From Pisolithus tinctorius (taxonomy: Eukaryota; Basidiomycota; Agaricomycetes; Boletales; Pisolithaceae): DNA of 64,000 nucleotides. Both the position numbers and the translations under genes were made by a program. Positions within the stretch are counted from its first letter, which is position 1; every line of letters starts with the position of its first letter. Shown here one piece after another: positions 12,661 to 23,177 of this stretch. Below the pieces are notes generated by a model. The model was not told where the DNA came from, did not search any database, and was given only the letters and a program-made list of their open reading frames with translations. The stretch spans positions 2,480,001 to 2,544,000 of the forward strand of contig JANFAH010000005.1 in NCBI GenBank assembly GCA_024663395.1. Reading direction: 5' to 3'.

Positions 12661-14258
12661 TCATGAATCTTCATCTTCCATCAGCTCAGCTAATTCACGC
12701 TCTTCTTCTTCAGTTAGCTCGTCAGCCGTCCCATCACCCCTGGGTTCGGGTACAGGGGAAAACACGACAGCATGCATGGGTTCCGCAGGATTGTTGGGCG
12801 TCGATGCGAGAAGTTCTGCGAGGAACAGTTGAGAGAAAACATCGAAAGACAGGTCGATTTACAGCGCACCGCTGAGCTTCCACTTGCGAACTGTCCCGTC
12901 AAGGCTTGCACTGACGATGAAAGGTTCAATTGTTGTTCTTCCGGTCGCATTGTGACTTGTCCGTAGCCACAATCGGACAGCTATCACATCGTGCCAGTGA
13001 GCATCGATTTCCCCAGCCACCTCCGCCTCAAACACGGTAGAGACATCGTACAGCCGGATGACATCCCCGTAGGCAGTGACTACGTAAGGTTCTGCTAGGG
13101 GAGTTAATGAGAGAGGAAGGAGTGCGCGAACCGGTAACGGATGTATTAGCGGAGGTACCGACTTTGATGCGGAGGTGTCGGGTGGGTACGTCGTGATTTG
13201 AACGGTTTCATCTGAGGAGGCTGTACCAATTTCGTTAGTACTTGCAAGTCAAACGTAGGCCGGAATAGCTACAGGTCCACAGTTGTCCAGCGCCGTATAT
13301 CATCTGAGTGACTCTCGTTCGATGCAGATTCAGGGTGTCCAACAGAGTGATACAGCATCGAGATTGAGGTCCACGCCCCTTCACAAGCTTCCAAACCTTG
13401 ATAACACCCATTGTATCCCCGGTAAAGAGCATAGCTTCCGTATCTGATACGAGGGAACCAGCTAGGCACTCCACCGGCCGGCTGTGGGCGGAAACTGATC
13501 CAACCGGAGTGATCGTCTTTCGCTCGACGACATCCGTAAGATCCCTCGACACTAAGTGTTTTCAACTTTTACGTTAGACGAGATGTGCACCTACCAGAAC
13601 CTGACGGTCTTGTCGGAGCTGCTAGAGACCAGGAGCCTAAGAGAGGAAACTACTAGCAGCGATTTCACGAAGTCATCGTGGGCATTAATCGAACATAGCA
13701 GTAATTTTGACTGCGGACGATCATCGACTCAAAACTGAGGATCAGAACAATGATACTCACATTAGTGTCCCATATTTTGATCGTCTACCGGATGACCAAG
13801 TCAGATACTAACTGGGCAGACCCGGTCCTTTCTACTTGCCTTATCCCAAGAGCCGGTAATAAGGACCTGTAAGCCACGCGTATCATGATCATCTTGGTAA
13901 AATGCTAGACAGGTAACAGGTGCCGTATGACCTCTGTAGGTCTGTAAGATTATGCCTGACTACCGTATATCAACTATGAGATTCGAGATCAAACTGCATC
14001 GATGTTCTCACCTCCAAGTCAATTTTCCTCGCAACGTGCGTGCTTTCCGCTATCCATATGGTTTTTCCTTCGACGACGACGTCTATTGCTTTACTCCCTA
14101 GTTGAATGGGTGAACCAAGCGATTTCGTTCTCTTAGCCTTTTGTTTGCGTGCCTGAAGGCCCGTTGCATCAGATGATTTGTGTACTCTGGGGTTACAAAG
14201 GACCTACTTCTGTGATTGCGAGCTCCGACTCTGCCCTGAACAGTACAGTGTCGTCCAT
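12661..14258 (-). CDS. WD40-repeat protein, 403 aa, 8 exons
   Basis: Beta-propeller scaffold protein; the specific role is not assigned. Exons in coding order: 14208-14258, 14012-14152, 13840-13941, 13761-13784, 13595-13710, 13273-13544, 12870-13220 and 12661-12815, total 1212 nt. WD signatures are visible at GSWDKTIKIWD, SSSSDKTVRFWD, GVIKVWK, GDVIRLYD and SLDGTVRKWK. The protein ends in an acidic EEEERELAELMEDEDS tail. The intron at 13785-13839 begins with GC rather than GT (GCAAGT..AG), and splicing it is needed to join DK to TIKIWD. Exon 4 is 24 nt. The gene is divergent from the neighbour at 14354 with less than 100 bp between the starts. It is complete and uninterrupted. Confidence 0.88.
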
Positions 14259-14353
14259 GATGACCAGAAAATTAAATGTTAAGTGGCCCTGGTAGAGTCA
14301 ATGATCGATTGATCGGCAAACGTCCGCCGCAGTTCCTTCACTCAAGTTGCGTC
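14259..14353. promoter_or_regulatory. short divergent promoter region
   Basis: Only 95 bp separate the start codon of the minus-strand WD40 gene (14258) from the preferred start of the plus-strand gene (14354). An in-frame upstream ATG at 14276 would cut this to 17 bp, which is why I prefer 14354. The two genes probably share a bidirectional promoter; this is inferred from spacing. Confidence 0.45.
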
Positions 14354-15233
14354 ATGTCCAAACGCCTGGCTTCCTTCCATGGCCCGTCCACACCGACGTC
14401 TTCACCAATACCCCAACCACGTCAGCCCGGCACTCCAGCCTCTCCATCACGCGCTTCAGAGAATACGATCCACAGAAAAGTCAGAACATTGTTGCAAGAG
14501 CTACGGTCTCTATCGCACGCATGGGACGATCTTGTTCTCGTCGACGGTCTGAGGGCTGTGCGTACGCTAGTAGACACGAGAACAGAGCTCGAGTGTGTAT
14601 ATCTATACGATAATGCAAATGTGGGTCTCGCCTAAGTGATCCCTTCGTTTACTAGTAACGCGTTGGCTCTCCTTGCACCAGGGAGCTTGCCGCGGTCCCC
14701 GATAGTTGGACCGAAGCTCGCTATGATGGAGAAGTGCATTGTACAGTTAGACTCTGTCCTAACAAAACTTGTGAGGGTTCCCTCGAGCATGTTTTCTTGT
14801 CAGTCGTAACCCTGTGACTAATAGCAAAAGAATCTACGACGAATGGGAACCGTAGTTGATAACTTGGAAGCTTTGTACCACGAAGCGCAGAAGACCAAGG
14901 GTCCCAAGTGGTGCAAAGAAGAACCACTTTGGCTTTCGTGGTCAATTGAGAAATTCGGTCCGTACCTTATACTTTGGGTGTGCAATGGCGAGGCGCGCTG
15001 ACATCTCCTGCACAGTATTATCCATGGGTGATATAACTACACCCTACCACAGATCTCTGGTTTTACTCACTGATCTCGTCAATAAACTGAGAAGTCACTC
15101 TCTGGCGTTCGAGGCATCCAGGGATATCGTAAATCAATGGGTCGAGCAACCTTACCTTGAGGAAAACGGATGGGATGTACAGTGGGAAGATCTCTGCGCG
15201 GCGGAGGTCGAAAAATGGGATGCAAGATTATAA
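14354..15233 (+). CDS. conserved protein of unknown function (234 aa)
   Basis: I do not recognise a named family. Exons 14354-14592, 14656-14770, 14825-14957 and 15016-15233 give 705 nt. The N-terminus is rich in Ser and Pro (about residues 1-38). The rest is predicted helical with evenly spaced Leu/Ile, for example HRKVRTLLQELRSLS and KLRSHSLAFEASRDI. It ends in a Trp-rich acidic segment (WDVQWEDLCAAEVEKWD). No signal peptide or transmembrane segment is visible. All four exons join in phase with standard splice sites, so the gene looks functional. Orientation and spacing suggest co-regulation with the WD40 gene. Confidence 0.75.
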
Positions 15234-15761
15234 ACGCACTACATATTCCAGGACACGTAAGCAAGTACTGGTATGGGATGAGGCTTGTACAGTTGATCTA
15301 TTTCTATTTCAAAACCACATGTTGGAAACCAGGCAGGCCAGTGTGGTTCGAACTCTCACATCGCAGTCCCATACGGCCGAGAAACGTCTGTCGCTAACTT
15401 CACTGTTAACACATCGTTACAGTAACGATCGTAAAAACTTCCTCACAGAACACATAAGAACGGTTAATCCAACTCAAAAGCATTCAGCTCAGGAACAATC
15501 TGGCCACATTGGTACTGGTTATGACTAAATTCATGCCAAAACTTTGCACGACATGTGTATGAGACATCAATTCAAAGTACGAAATACAGCAACGAAAGAA
15601 CTACGATCATCAGTGAACCTAAGACACCCTCTTCCATGTGTGAATATCGAATGCCTTTTTTCTTCTCCACTTGACTTTGAACTACATAATCTGGGTCCTG
15701 GTATATTACAGTGGGCGAGGTGCGTCGAAAGAGTCTAGGGTCTGGGTTGTGTCACCCCGTG
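15234..15761. other. intergenic stretch
   Basis: About 530 bp between convergent genes. A GGTTCGAACTC string near 15345 resembles a tRNA T-loop, but the flanks do not pair. Nothing else is seen. Confidence 0.4.
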
Positions 15762-17149
15762 TCATTTGTAGCCAGGCCGAGGACTACGAGCACTGCTAGA
15801 CTGTGTGGGGCTGCTCCGCAGGGCAGCAACATTATCTGAGAGAGGTGGCGGGAGGCCCGCAGCCAAAGGTGCGGAACGGGCGCGGTCATTTGTGTGTAGT
15901 TCGTCGAAATCTTCATTCCCACCAGAGGTCCTAGATTCTCTACCAACTTCTGAAGAACACCCGGAAAGCAGTCCGTCCCTCGTTGAAGGGCGGTCACTAG
16001 AACGCATCTCTGTGTGTACCTCTGGTGTCCGAGACTGTGCCGCTCGCATGCGTGCCCTCTCCTCAGAAGCAGGTGTTAATGGTAAGGGCGATCTCCGCAC
16101 ATCGGTGAACGGCTCCGGTACACGGTTATCCGCCTCCCTCTTGGTCTTGGCCCCGCGTGATTTGAGATAAAGAATAACGCCGGCAGCCAATAGCGTACTA
16201 GTGGCACACGGGATGGCTATTTCAATGGCACGGAGGCTACGTGCAAGGTGCATCAGTTGTCATTTTTGTGTTCGGCGGGTTGTTCGTACCAGCTGGTGCA
16301 ACTTGAAATGCTCGACGAAGACCCTGAAGCGTCCGTCGTGGACGCAGTCGGCAGCAGGGTGGTAGTTGGCATCGTGATGGGACTGGCGGGAGGTGGTGAT
16401 GCTGAAATGGCCGTCGTCAGCGTCGACGGAGGACTTGTAGTCGTCTGGACGATGCTGTCCTCTATCAATGCGTAATCAAAGTACAACGACGTAGCGCCGC
16501 CAGCCCAGTCCAGTATCGAAAGAGTCGCTATGTAGTACGCGTAGGGTAAGGACTGGATAGCCAGCAGCGATACTCTGGGAGTTTGAAAGGAGGGGGCAGA
16601 GGGAGGCTGAAGGGTGCCATTAACTAAGAGCGTGCCAACGCTCAGGCTCGCATTCACTCCCTGAAAGCCTGCGTTCAACACATATATGGTGATACCAGTT
16701 CCTGAACTGTATTAATCCCCATGTTTACAATCATGGTGAGTGGGGGAAGGCACACCTGTAAAAGGGATCTGGGCCTGGCATTCGTCTTCGGCCATGCAAA
16801 CTCCAACTAATAGCAATTGGCGTGAGCACACGAGTGGCATAGGACGGGAGGGATGCAATACGCACGACGGCTGTAAAGAAAGGTATTGATGATTTTAAAC
16901 ATGCTACACATATACATTCACTCACTAGTTTTCGTCATAACACACGCTGTAATCCACGGGGATGAGTTGGCCATCCCCAGTTAAAGTCATGGACCCGATG
17001 CCAGCACCATACGGCGTCCATGCTGAGCTCCGCAAGGAATAGTATTGAACAGACGTGTTCGCATTGTCGATATAATACTCCGCCACTGCCAAGGAAGTCC
17101 ACAGAAGAGATGCGAGAAAACTGAGGTGAAACTGTGGCCAGACATACAT
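15762..17149 (-). CDS. secreted ectodomain, Ser/Thr-rich, single-pass membrane protein, paralogue 2 (388 aa)
   Basis: Same family and exon plan as the gene at 7020. Exons in coding order: 16926-17149, microexon 16866-16870 (5 nt), 16756-16806 (51 nt), 16290-16701 and 15762-16236, total 1167 nt. Signal peptide MYVWPQFHLSFLASLLWTSLA, then YYIDNANTSV, the cysteines of MAEDEC, and GTGITIYVLNAG. A Ser/Thr stalk is followed by a transmembrane helix (IEIAIPCATSTLLAAGVILYL) and a KSRGAKTKR stop-transfer stretch. The cytoplasmic tail is shorter than in paralogue 1, lacks the LTDEQADF block, and ends RPGYK, a degenerate version of the PPxY ending of the others. The 53-nt intron 16237-16289 must be removed to reach the membrane exon, because reading through meets TGA. 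Closest relative: paralogue 3 at 19141. Confidence 0.83.
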
Positions 17150-17296
17150 GCTAATCTCGGGGTTGAAGGTGACACAGCAACAGGGATGGGGGGTATATGT
17201 CTATATGAGCCAAACGCAAAGGCATCGCATCTGCTACCAAGACGGGTGTCGAATGATACCGGAGCCGTTAGTAGTGTGGTGACTACAGCAACCTTC

Positions 17297-17956
17297 ATAT
17301 CGATAGACCAGAATTGATCAAAACTCAAAAAGAGCGTTTTTATTTAGCTTTGGAATGTAGCCAAATAATGGCGCGTGCTATCCCTCGTTTGTAATACTGG
17401 GTGCACACTACCCCTTATTCGTGTTCTTCTACCGTCTACCAATATTTTAACAGACGGTAGTGGTGCGTGCATGCAATTCAACCCCCCTCATTAGTTGGTG
17501 GTACCCAACATGTCTAGAAACTGATCCCATATCTCTGATGCAGTGAAGGAGCAATGGGTGAGGATGTCTACCAGCTCTCGAGAGAGATTGTGAGGGTCAC
17601 TATCAGGTGCCAGCCAACGCACGGTGATCAAATGGTGGAATGGAGAGACATGAATATTTCAGCATTGGGAAACTATGGATATCGGGCTACCTATGGTGCA
17701 AAAGTATTTGAAAGCAGTCATGATCATGCTTCTGTTAATGTTATTGTACCAATCGATGGTGGACATTCGCAACAGCGAGGAGTTGGACGCTTGAAACTGG
17801 CCCGCGGCACCACAGCACTCAAGCACAGCATGCGCTCATCCTACCCATTGTAGTAATAGTAATCGTCAGGCACATGATCCAACGGCATTTGTTTGGCTAC
17901 ACTCCAAAACTAGAAGCGCTCTTTTGAGTTTTCGTCAATTCTGGTCTATCGATATC
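17297..17956. repeat. inverted-repeat-bounded segment (possible MITE) upstream of paralogue 2
   Basis: About 70 bp at 17297-17370 recur in inverted orientation at 17886-17956. Both arms share ATCGATAGACCAGAATTG, AAAACTCAAAA, GAGCG and TGTAGCCAAA with a few mismatches. The arms enclose about 515 bp. This is what a small non-autonomous DNA transposon or a folded-back duplication looks like. No target duplication could be fixed. An inner frame at 17554-17853 shows no known domain. Confidence 0.6.
17429..17460. repeat. perfect 9-bp hairpin inside the inverted-repeat segment
   Basis: CTACCGTCT at 17429-17437 pairs with AGACGGTAG at 17452-17460 around a 14-nt AT-rich loop. Confidence 0.6.
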
Positions 17957-19140
17957 AAGGTCGTGATTAGATTATGATCATACTGTTTCAAAATACCGCT
18001 GGATCGAAAGCGCCGTGATATAGTAGCCTTGGGTCGGGCCCCATCTGCTTCAGGTCTGTATGACCAGATTTCTGATGCCTGGGGGAATCTAGGTCAAACA
18101 GTATACCCACTTCTCCCTATCGCAGCGCAGGCTGCCACCAACGCGTGGATACTGTTTATCGGTTTTCTGATGCGACGAAACCCCATGAGGGAACAGGAAT
18201 CCGATCATACTTTTCCGAGCGCTGTCACAGATCTTTGTGCCCCTACACGGAACGTTCCAGCTCCCCTGACATTTACACAACGTGTCGTATCCTCCCCAAT
18301 CCCAAGTCACCAGTAGTTCAGTTCGTCAACAGCCTCGATGTGCACGTACCCCAACAACCCACCATCCTGTATTTATATTCTGAAACTGCGAAGTGTGCAC
18401 GAAGCACTGGCCTGCCAGTAGTTTCAAGCAGCAGCCTAGTACAGACAAAAGCAGCCCACACTAACGGTAGTTCTAAGATTAGCACCATTGCCACAGCACC
18501 CTATAGTCACACTGCCTGCGTGATGTGGCGTTCAATAGCATCTGTCGTTGCGGCAAATGTCATGTATGTTGCGTCCTTTGTGTTATTCTTAGTTTTCTTT
18601 GGATTCCTTGCTGTTGCCAAGGGTGTGGCTTCTCCCCTCCTGTAGGTGTGCTCAGGCTGATTCGACAGTTCCTATGGACTCTTCCGGGTTGACATAAAAT
18701 GACCATAGCTTCAAGGTTTCAAAAGCCGTGCTTGCACAGGAAGTGACTGGAGCATATGGGCGATGGCAGCACTCTATTAACAATGTCATGATCTTGGTAT
18801 TTTTTTTTTGAATAGCCACAGCACTCCCTGCATGACTCCGGTCGCTCTATCGTACCTCGTGAAAGGTTATTCAGTGAAAACCTTGCGAAGACCAGGAGGA
18901 GAAACTGGCTCATGACGCACAGCACTTCCTTCTCGGCCCATACAGCCAGGTTTTTGCGGGTTCGGGGTATGGTGCTATGTGGCGGCAGGCGGCGTGGCCA
19001 AGTATGCACTCGAAATGCATCACTACATCCGATAATGAAGCACCTGCATGCTGTAGCACATGTTTAAAAACGCAATACATATATTGCAATGGACGAGGTA
19101 CGCCGAAAGAAGTCTAGGGGCTGGGTTGTTTAACTCCGTG
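17957..19140. other. intergenic stretch with duplicated flank
   Basis: About 1.2 kb. Around 18080-18140 (GGTCAAACAG...CTCCCTATCGCAGCGCAGG) it resembles 20840-20883, upstream of paralogue 3. That suggests paralogues 2 and 3 were duplicated together with their flanks. A T-run lies near 18801. No gene is supported. Confidence 0.4.
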
Positions 19141-20594
19141 CTACCTGTAGCTAGGCGGGGGTCCATAAGCACTATGAGATTGTGTGGGGCTGCTCTGCAG
19201 GGCAACAACAGTATCTGACAGAGGCGTGGAGGGACCCACACCTGAGGCTGCAGAACGAGCGCGATCATTTATATGTATTTCGTCGGACTCTTCACTCCCA
19301 CCACCACAAGTTGGAGATTCCCTACCGACACCTGAAGAACCCTCGGAGAGCAACCCATCCCTTACTGAAGGACGGTCACTAAAATGCGCCTCTGTATGTA
19401 CCCCTAATACCCAAGACTGTGCTGCCCGCATGCGTGCCTTCCGCTCAGCAGCGGGTATTAAGGGTAATGGCGCGCTCGGCATGTCGGTGAACGGCGCTAC
19501 ACGGTTATCCTCTTTCTTAGCCTTGGCCCTGCGTGATTTCAGATAGAAAATAATGCCAGCAGCCAACAGGGCACTAATGACACACGGCGCGGCTATTTCA
19601 ATAACACGGAGGCTATGGACAAGGTGTATCAGCTTTCATTTTCATTTTCATTTTCGGCGAGCTGCTCGTACCAGTTGCTGCAACTTGAAGCGCTCGATGA
19701 AGACGCTGAGGTATGAGAAGCTACCGCCGTGGTAGTTCCTGTTGTTCCTCTCATGGTCGTGGTCGTGGATGTAGTCGGCAGTGCGGCCATAGTGAACATC
19801 GTGATGGGTGGTGTGGAGGCGAGAGACGATGATGCTGGAGGGGCCGGCGTCGGCGTCAGCGTCGGCAGTTGACTTGTAGTCGTCTGGATGCTGGCATCCT
19901 CTATCAATGCGTAATCAAAGTACAATGACGTATTGCTGCCATCCCAATCCAGTATCGAAAGAGTCGCTATGTGGTAATCGTAGGGTAAGGACTGGATAGC
20001 CAGCAGCGACACTCTCGGAGTTTGATAGGAGGGGGGAGTGGGAGGCAGAACGGTGCCATTAACTGAATACTTGCCATCAACGCTCAGGCTTGCATTCACT
20101 CCCTGAAAGCCTGCGTTCAACACATATATGGTGATACCGGTTCCTAAAATGCATTAATCCCCATGTCTACAATCATGGTGGGTGGGGAAAGACACACCTG
20201 CAAAAGGGATCTCGGCCTGGCATTCGTCTTCGGCCATACAAGCTGCAACTGATAGCGATTGACATGAGCACACAAATGGCATAGGACGCGAGGGACGCGA
20301 TGCTCACGACAGCTGTACAGAAAAGTATCGATACGGTTTTTAAACATGCTACACATGTACATTAACTCACTAGTTTTCGTTGTAACACATGTCGTAATCC
20401 ACATCGATGACCTGGTCACCCACGTGAAGCTGAAGGGTTCCGATGCCAGCACCATACGAGGTCCACCCCGAGCCTGGCAAGGAATAATATTTCACAGACG
20501 AGTTCGCATTGTCGATATAAAACTCCGCTACCACCAAGGGAGTCCATAGGAGAGGTGTGAGAAGACCGAGGCAAAATCGTTGCCAGACATGCAT
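19141..20594 (-). CDS. secreted ectodomain, Ser/Thr-rich, single-pass membrane protein, paralogue 3 (407 aa)
   Basis: Exons in coding order: 20371-20594, microexon 20308-20312 (5 nt), 20198-20248 (51 nt), 19672-20143 and 19141-19612, total 1224 nt. Signal peptide MHVWQRFCLGLLTPLLWTPLVVA, then FYIDNANSSV, AACMAEDEC and GTGITIYVLNAG. A Ser/Thr-rich stalk is followed by a transmembrane helix (IEIAAPCVISALLAAGIIFYL) with a basic KSRRAKAKK stretch. The tail ends in PPPSYR, a PPxY-type motif. The intron at 19613-19671 contains a short GAAAAT tandem repeat. Sequence and intron positions are nearest to paralogue 2, consistent with a recent tandem duplication. The family function is unknown; a cell-surface or wall-sensing role is a guess from the architecture. 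Confidence 0.83.
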
Positions 20595-21289
20595 GCTAAT
20601 CCCGGGTTTGAAGAAGATAGCACCTCAGGAGGGACAAGGGAAATATACAATCCAAATGCAAAGGCATCGCATCGGTTACCAAGACGGGTGTCTGATTGAT
20701 ATTAGAGCTTTTAGTGTGTTAAGAGATGATCAGACGACCATTACACTCCAAGATACAAGATCGAAGGTGCCCGGAGGTAGTGTGGGCTGCCATGTACGTC
20801 TGTTTCGTGTATGTTGTGACGAATTTTTTTGGGGGATTCTCGGGTCAAACAGCGCATATCCGCTCTCCCTATCCCAGCGCAGGTCCTGACAGAAGTGGTG
20901 AGCAACCGAGCATAAGTTGGGATTGTTACGTGTTGCCACGACAGACTGGAACTCCTTCGGATGATTTTCTGACGGAAAAAGACATGGTGAAAAGATGCTG
21001 GACGTCAGCGCCGTCACATATCTTTGATGATCCTCTTGCAACAACAAGAAGGCGAAACGGACATCGAGCTTTCTATGAAACCGCGAGCTAGGCCTCCATA
21101 TCGGATAGTTCCGAGTTCCGACAATGCCGTGCCGACAAGACACGCAATGCACGCGGCAGGTGACATCAATTGAAAAGTCGAGCAGTTGTAGGCAAGTACG
21201 CAGTTCACCACCACCACCACCACCATTGTCGACGACCAGAACTTGGATACAACACCCGACACCAGTACAGAGTTCATAAGTCGTTCGAG
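20595..21289. other. intergenic stretch with CAC microsatellite
   Basis: About 0.7 kb between divergent genes. A run of CAC triplets at about 21207-21227 lies just before the plus-strand gene. It would read as polyhistidine if translation began upstream, but no ATG supports that. The duplicated flank noted at 18080 is at about 20840-20883. Confidence 0.4.
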
Positions 21290-22828
21290 ATGTCGGCCGT
21301 CTTGCACGGCGCCCGCCATCTCAAGCAGGGCATAGGTGTGCCATCAAGGCAGTGGCACGGCTCGTCCCCTGCAGCTGCTAGACCGATACATATCCCATCT
21401 TCAATACCCCACCCAAGTGGAGCCCCGCTGCCACCGCCAACACCTGCTCAGCGTCTCTTCTCTCAAACGCGCACGTTTTTCTCTCGCTTCATTAGCCATC
21501 TCACTGCACCAGGCTATAGCCACGCAGTCGCTTCCCGCCCTGCCCATGCATCCAAGTCGCTGCTCCGTCCAGCGCACTATCATTCTAGTGCACAAAGCAT
21601 AAGAGCAGGATTCTCTCTTCCTGTAAAGCATGCGTTATCTAGACCCCTCTCGGCACCCCGTCTGCCGAGAGCACCTACTGTTCCCGCCAATGTGACCCAA
21701 GTTGGTCTAGGTACAGCTAGAGCATTCCATTCTTCCCGCCCCATCTTCCAAAATATGGTCGAGAATGTCCCTATTGCTACTCGCGCGCTTTGGGAAGCTG
21801 AATGGGAAAGTAAAATGAAGAAGCAAGAAGCTTGCAAACTGCATCGGGCGAAAGAGAACTGCACCCCTGTTTCAAAGGTCCAGGAGAAGCTCAAGCCCAG
21901 ATCAGAGCCCATAACCTCTCAGGCCAAGAATGATCCTGCAGCGTCATCTGAGCTCGACGTTTACTTTCCCCTCCTTCCTGCTCCCGATGTCACGACTCAT
22001 CTCCTTGTGCCACTCGCCCCCACGCCTACTGCGCGTGTGCCTCTGGCTGCGGATAACCCCAGACACCGTCTCCTACCAGTTTCAGAGATAGTGTCTACTA
22101 GCCGCAACCATGAGTTACACGCCCTTCGTGTGTCGACTCTGTTCTCGAGGCTCGACGCCGGAAATGTTTGGGACGACCCGAGTGTAAGCGTTAATGCTTA
22201 TGCATACGGACCAAGGGATGCTGCCAGCGATACATGCGAAAGGCAGTGCACTGTTCTGCGTGTTGCCTTCGCTGGTTGGACATCGGACCGCGTGCGTGCC
22301 ATCGTCGGGCCGACGGCAGAAGAATGGTGCGCATTGGAAGAGACCCACGTCTCTACATCAAGCACCCCAACACGATTTAGCATGGAAACTCCGGGGACTT
22401 GCACCTCCCCGCTATCTCCGTTGAGCACTTCGTCTGACAGGGACTCAGTGTCTGAGCTCGACCTTGATGAAGCTTCTGAAGTCGAGACGGCGAACTACGG
22501 GTTTGCGAAACCGAGTGCGCAAGATGAGTTCATAATTCCCACACTCGACTTTTCGTCATCATTCTCCGAGGCCGCCCACACCGCTTCGATTCCAGCACCT
22601 TCACAGCGAGAAACATACATGCATACTGCATCTGAACTGGCGGATGATACCGACACAGATTCATGGTTCCTTGCATCGGGATTGTCCTCACCATCTCTTG
22701 TGTCGTCTCTCTCACTCTCTGACTGTGGTTCGGAAGTGGCATGTCCTTCGTCATACATTGTGGTGCCCCGAGTCGGACTAAGTTCGTCTTTCACGCAAAG
22801 CATTTGGTGCAGCGAGCAGGGGACGTGA
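21290..22828 (+). CDS. conserved basidiomycete-type protein with presequence-like N-terminus (512 aa)
   Basis: Single-exon gene of unknown function. I chose the start at ATG 21290 (MSAVLHGARHLKQ), the first ATG in frame; the frame extends further 5' through a polyhistidine stretch that I take as 5' UTR. The first 190 residues are rich in Arg, Ser, Ala and His with almost no acidic residues, and include RLFSQTRTFFSRF and TARAFHSSRP. This is the composition of a mitochondrial targeting region. The segment FQNMVENVPIATRALWEAEWE follows. The C-terminal third is acidic and Ser-rich (SELDLDEASEVE and similar), suggesting disorder. No catalytic motif is seen. Confidence 0.7.
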   Translation: MSAVLHGARHLKQGIGVPSRQWHGSSPAAARPIHIPSSIPHPSGAPLPPPTPAQRLFSQTRTFFSRFISHLTAPGYSHAVASRPAHASKSLLRPAHYHSSAQSIRAGFSLPVKHALSRPLSAPRLPRAPTVPANVTQVGLGTARAFHSSRPIFQNMVENVPIATRALWEAEWESKMKKQEACKLHRAKENCTPVSKVQEKLKPRSEPITSQAKNDPAASSELDVYFPLLPAPDVTTHLLVPLAPTPTARVPLAADNPRHRLLPVSEIVSTSRNHELHALRVSTLFSRLDAGNVWDDPSVSVNAYAYGPRDAASDTCERQCTVLRVAFAGWTSDRVRAIVGPTAEEWCALEETHVSTSSTPTRFSMETPGTCTSPLSPLSTSSDRDSVSELDLDEASEVETANYGFAKPSAQDEFIIPTLDFSSSFSEAAHTASIPAPSQRETYMHTASELADDTDTDSWFLASGLSSPSLVSSLSLSDCGSEVACPSSYIVVPRVGLSSSFTQSIWCSEQGT

Positions 22829-23177
22829 AGTCTAACGTGGAAATAACCTACAAGTGTTGTCCACCCTTCCTATGTTCTGAATTGGTTTCTTGCCCTGTCC
22901 ATGTCTTCTAAATTGTGTGCACGGTTCAGTTTTAAATTCTGCTTGTATGGTATGTACGCTGTTGGCTTCAAATAAACACAAAACGAACGACAATCAGAGG
23001 CTGTGAAGGTCTTCGTTACAACTTGCCAGACTTGAGACTCGATGGAAAAGATTGCGTTTCGGAAGATGTAAATATAACAAGACGTTCCTTACTCGTCTTG
23101 CGAATCAGGTTTGATGAAGGCAACCTGAAACATATCCTGGGTATCTAATTTACAAGAGAAACTAGAAAACCTAAACC
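22829..23177. other. intergenic stretch between convergent genes
   Basis: About 350 bp of 3' flank. An AATAAA string at 22971-22976 fits a polyadenylation signal for the plus-strand gene. Confidence 0.4.

Noticed and set aside
14276..14353. Upstream in-frame ATG for the 234-aa protein
   Set aside because: It would leave only 17 bp to the divergent start codon and adds a segment without conserved character.
15330..15380. T-loop-like GGTTCGAACTC
   Set aside because: The required G53-C61 pair is missing and no acceptor stem was found.
21170..21289. N-terminal extension with polyhistidine on the 512-aa protein
   Set aside because: It lacks an ATG; the histidines come from a CAC microsatellite in the probable 5' UTR.
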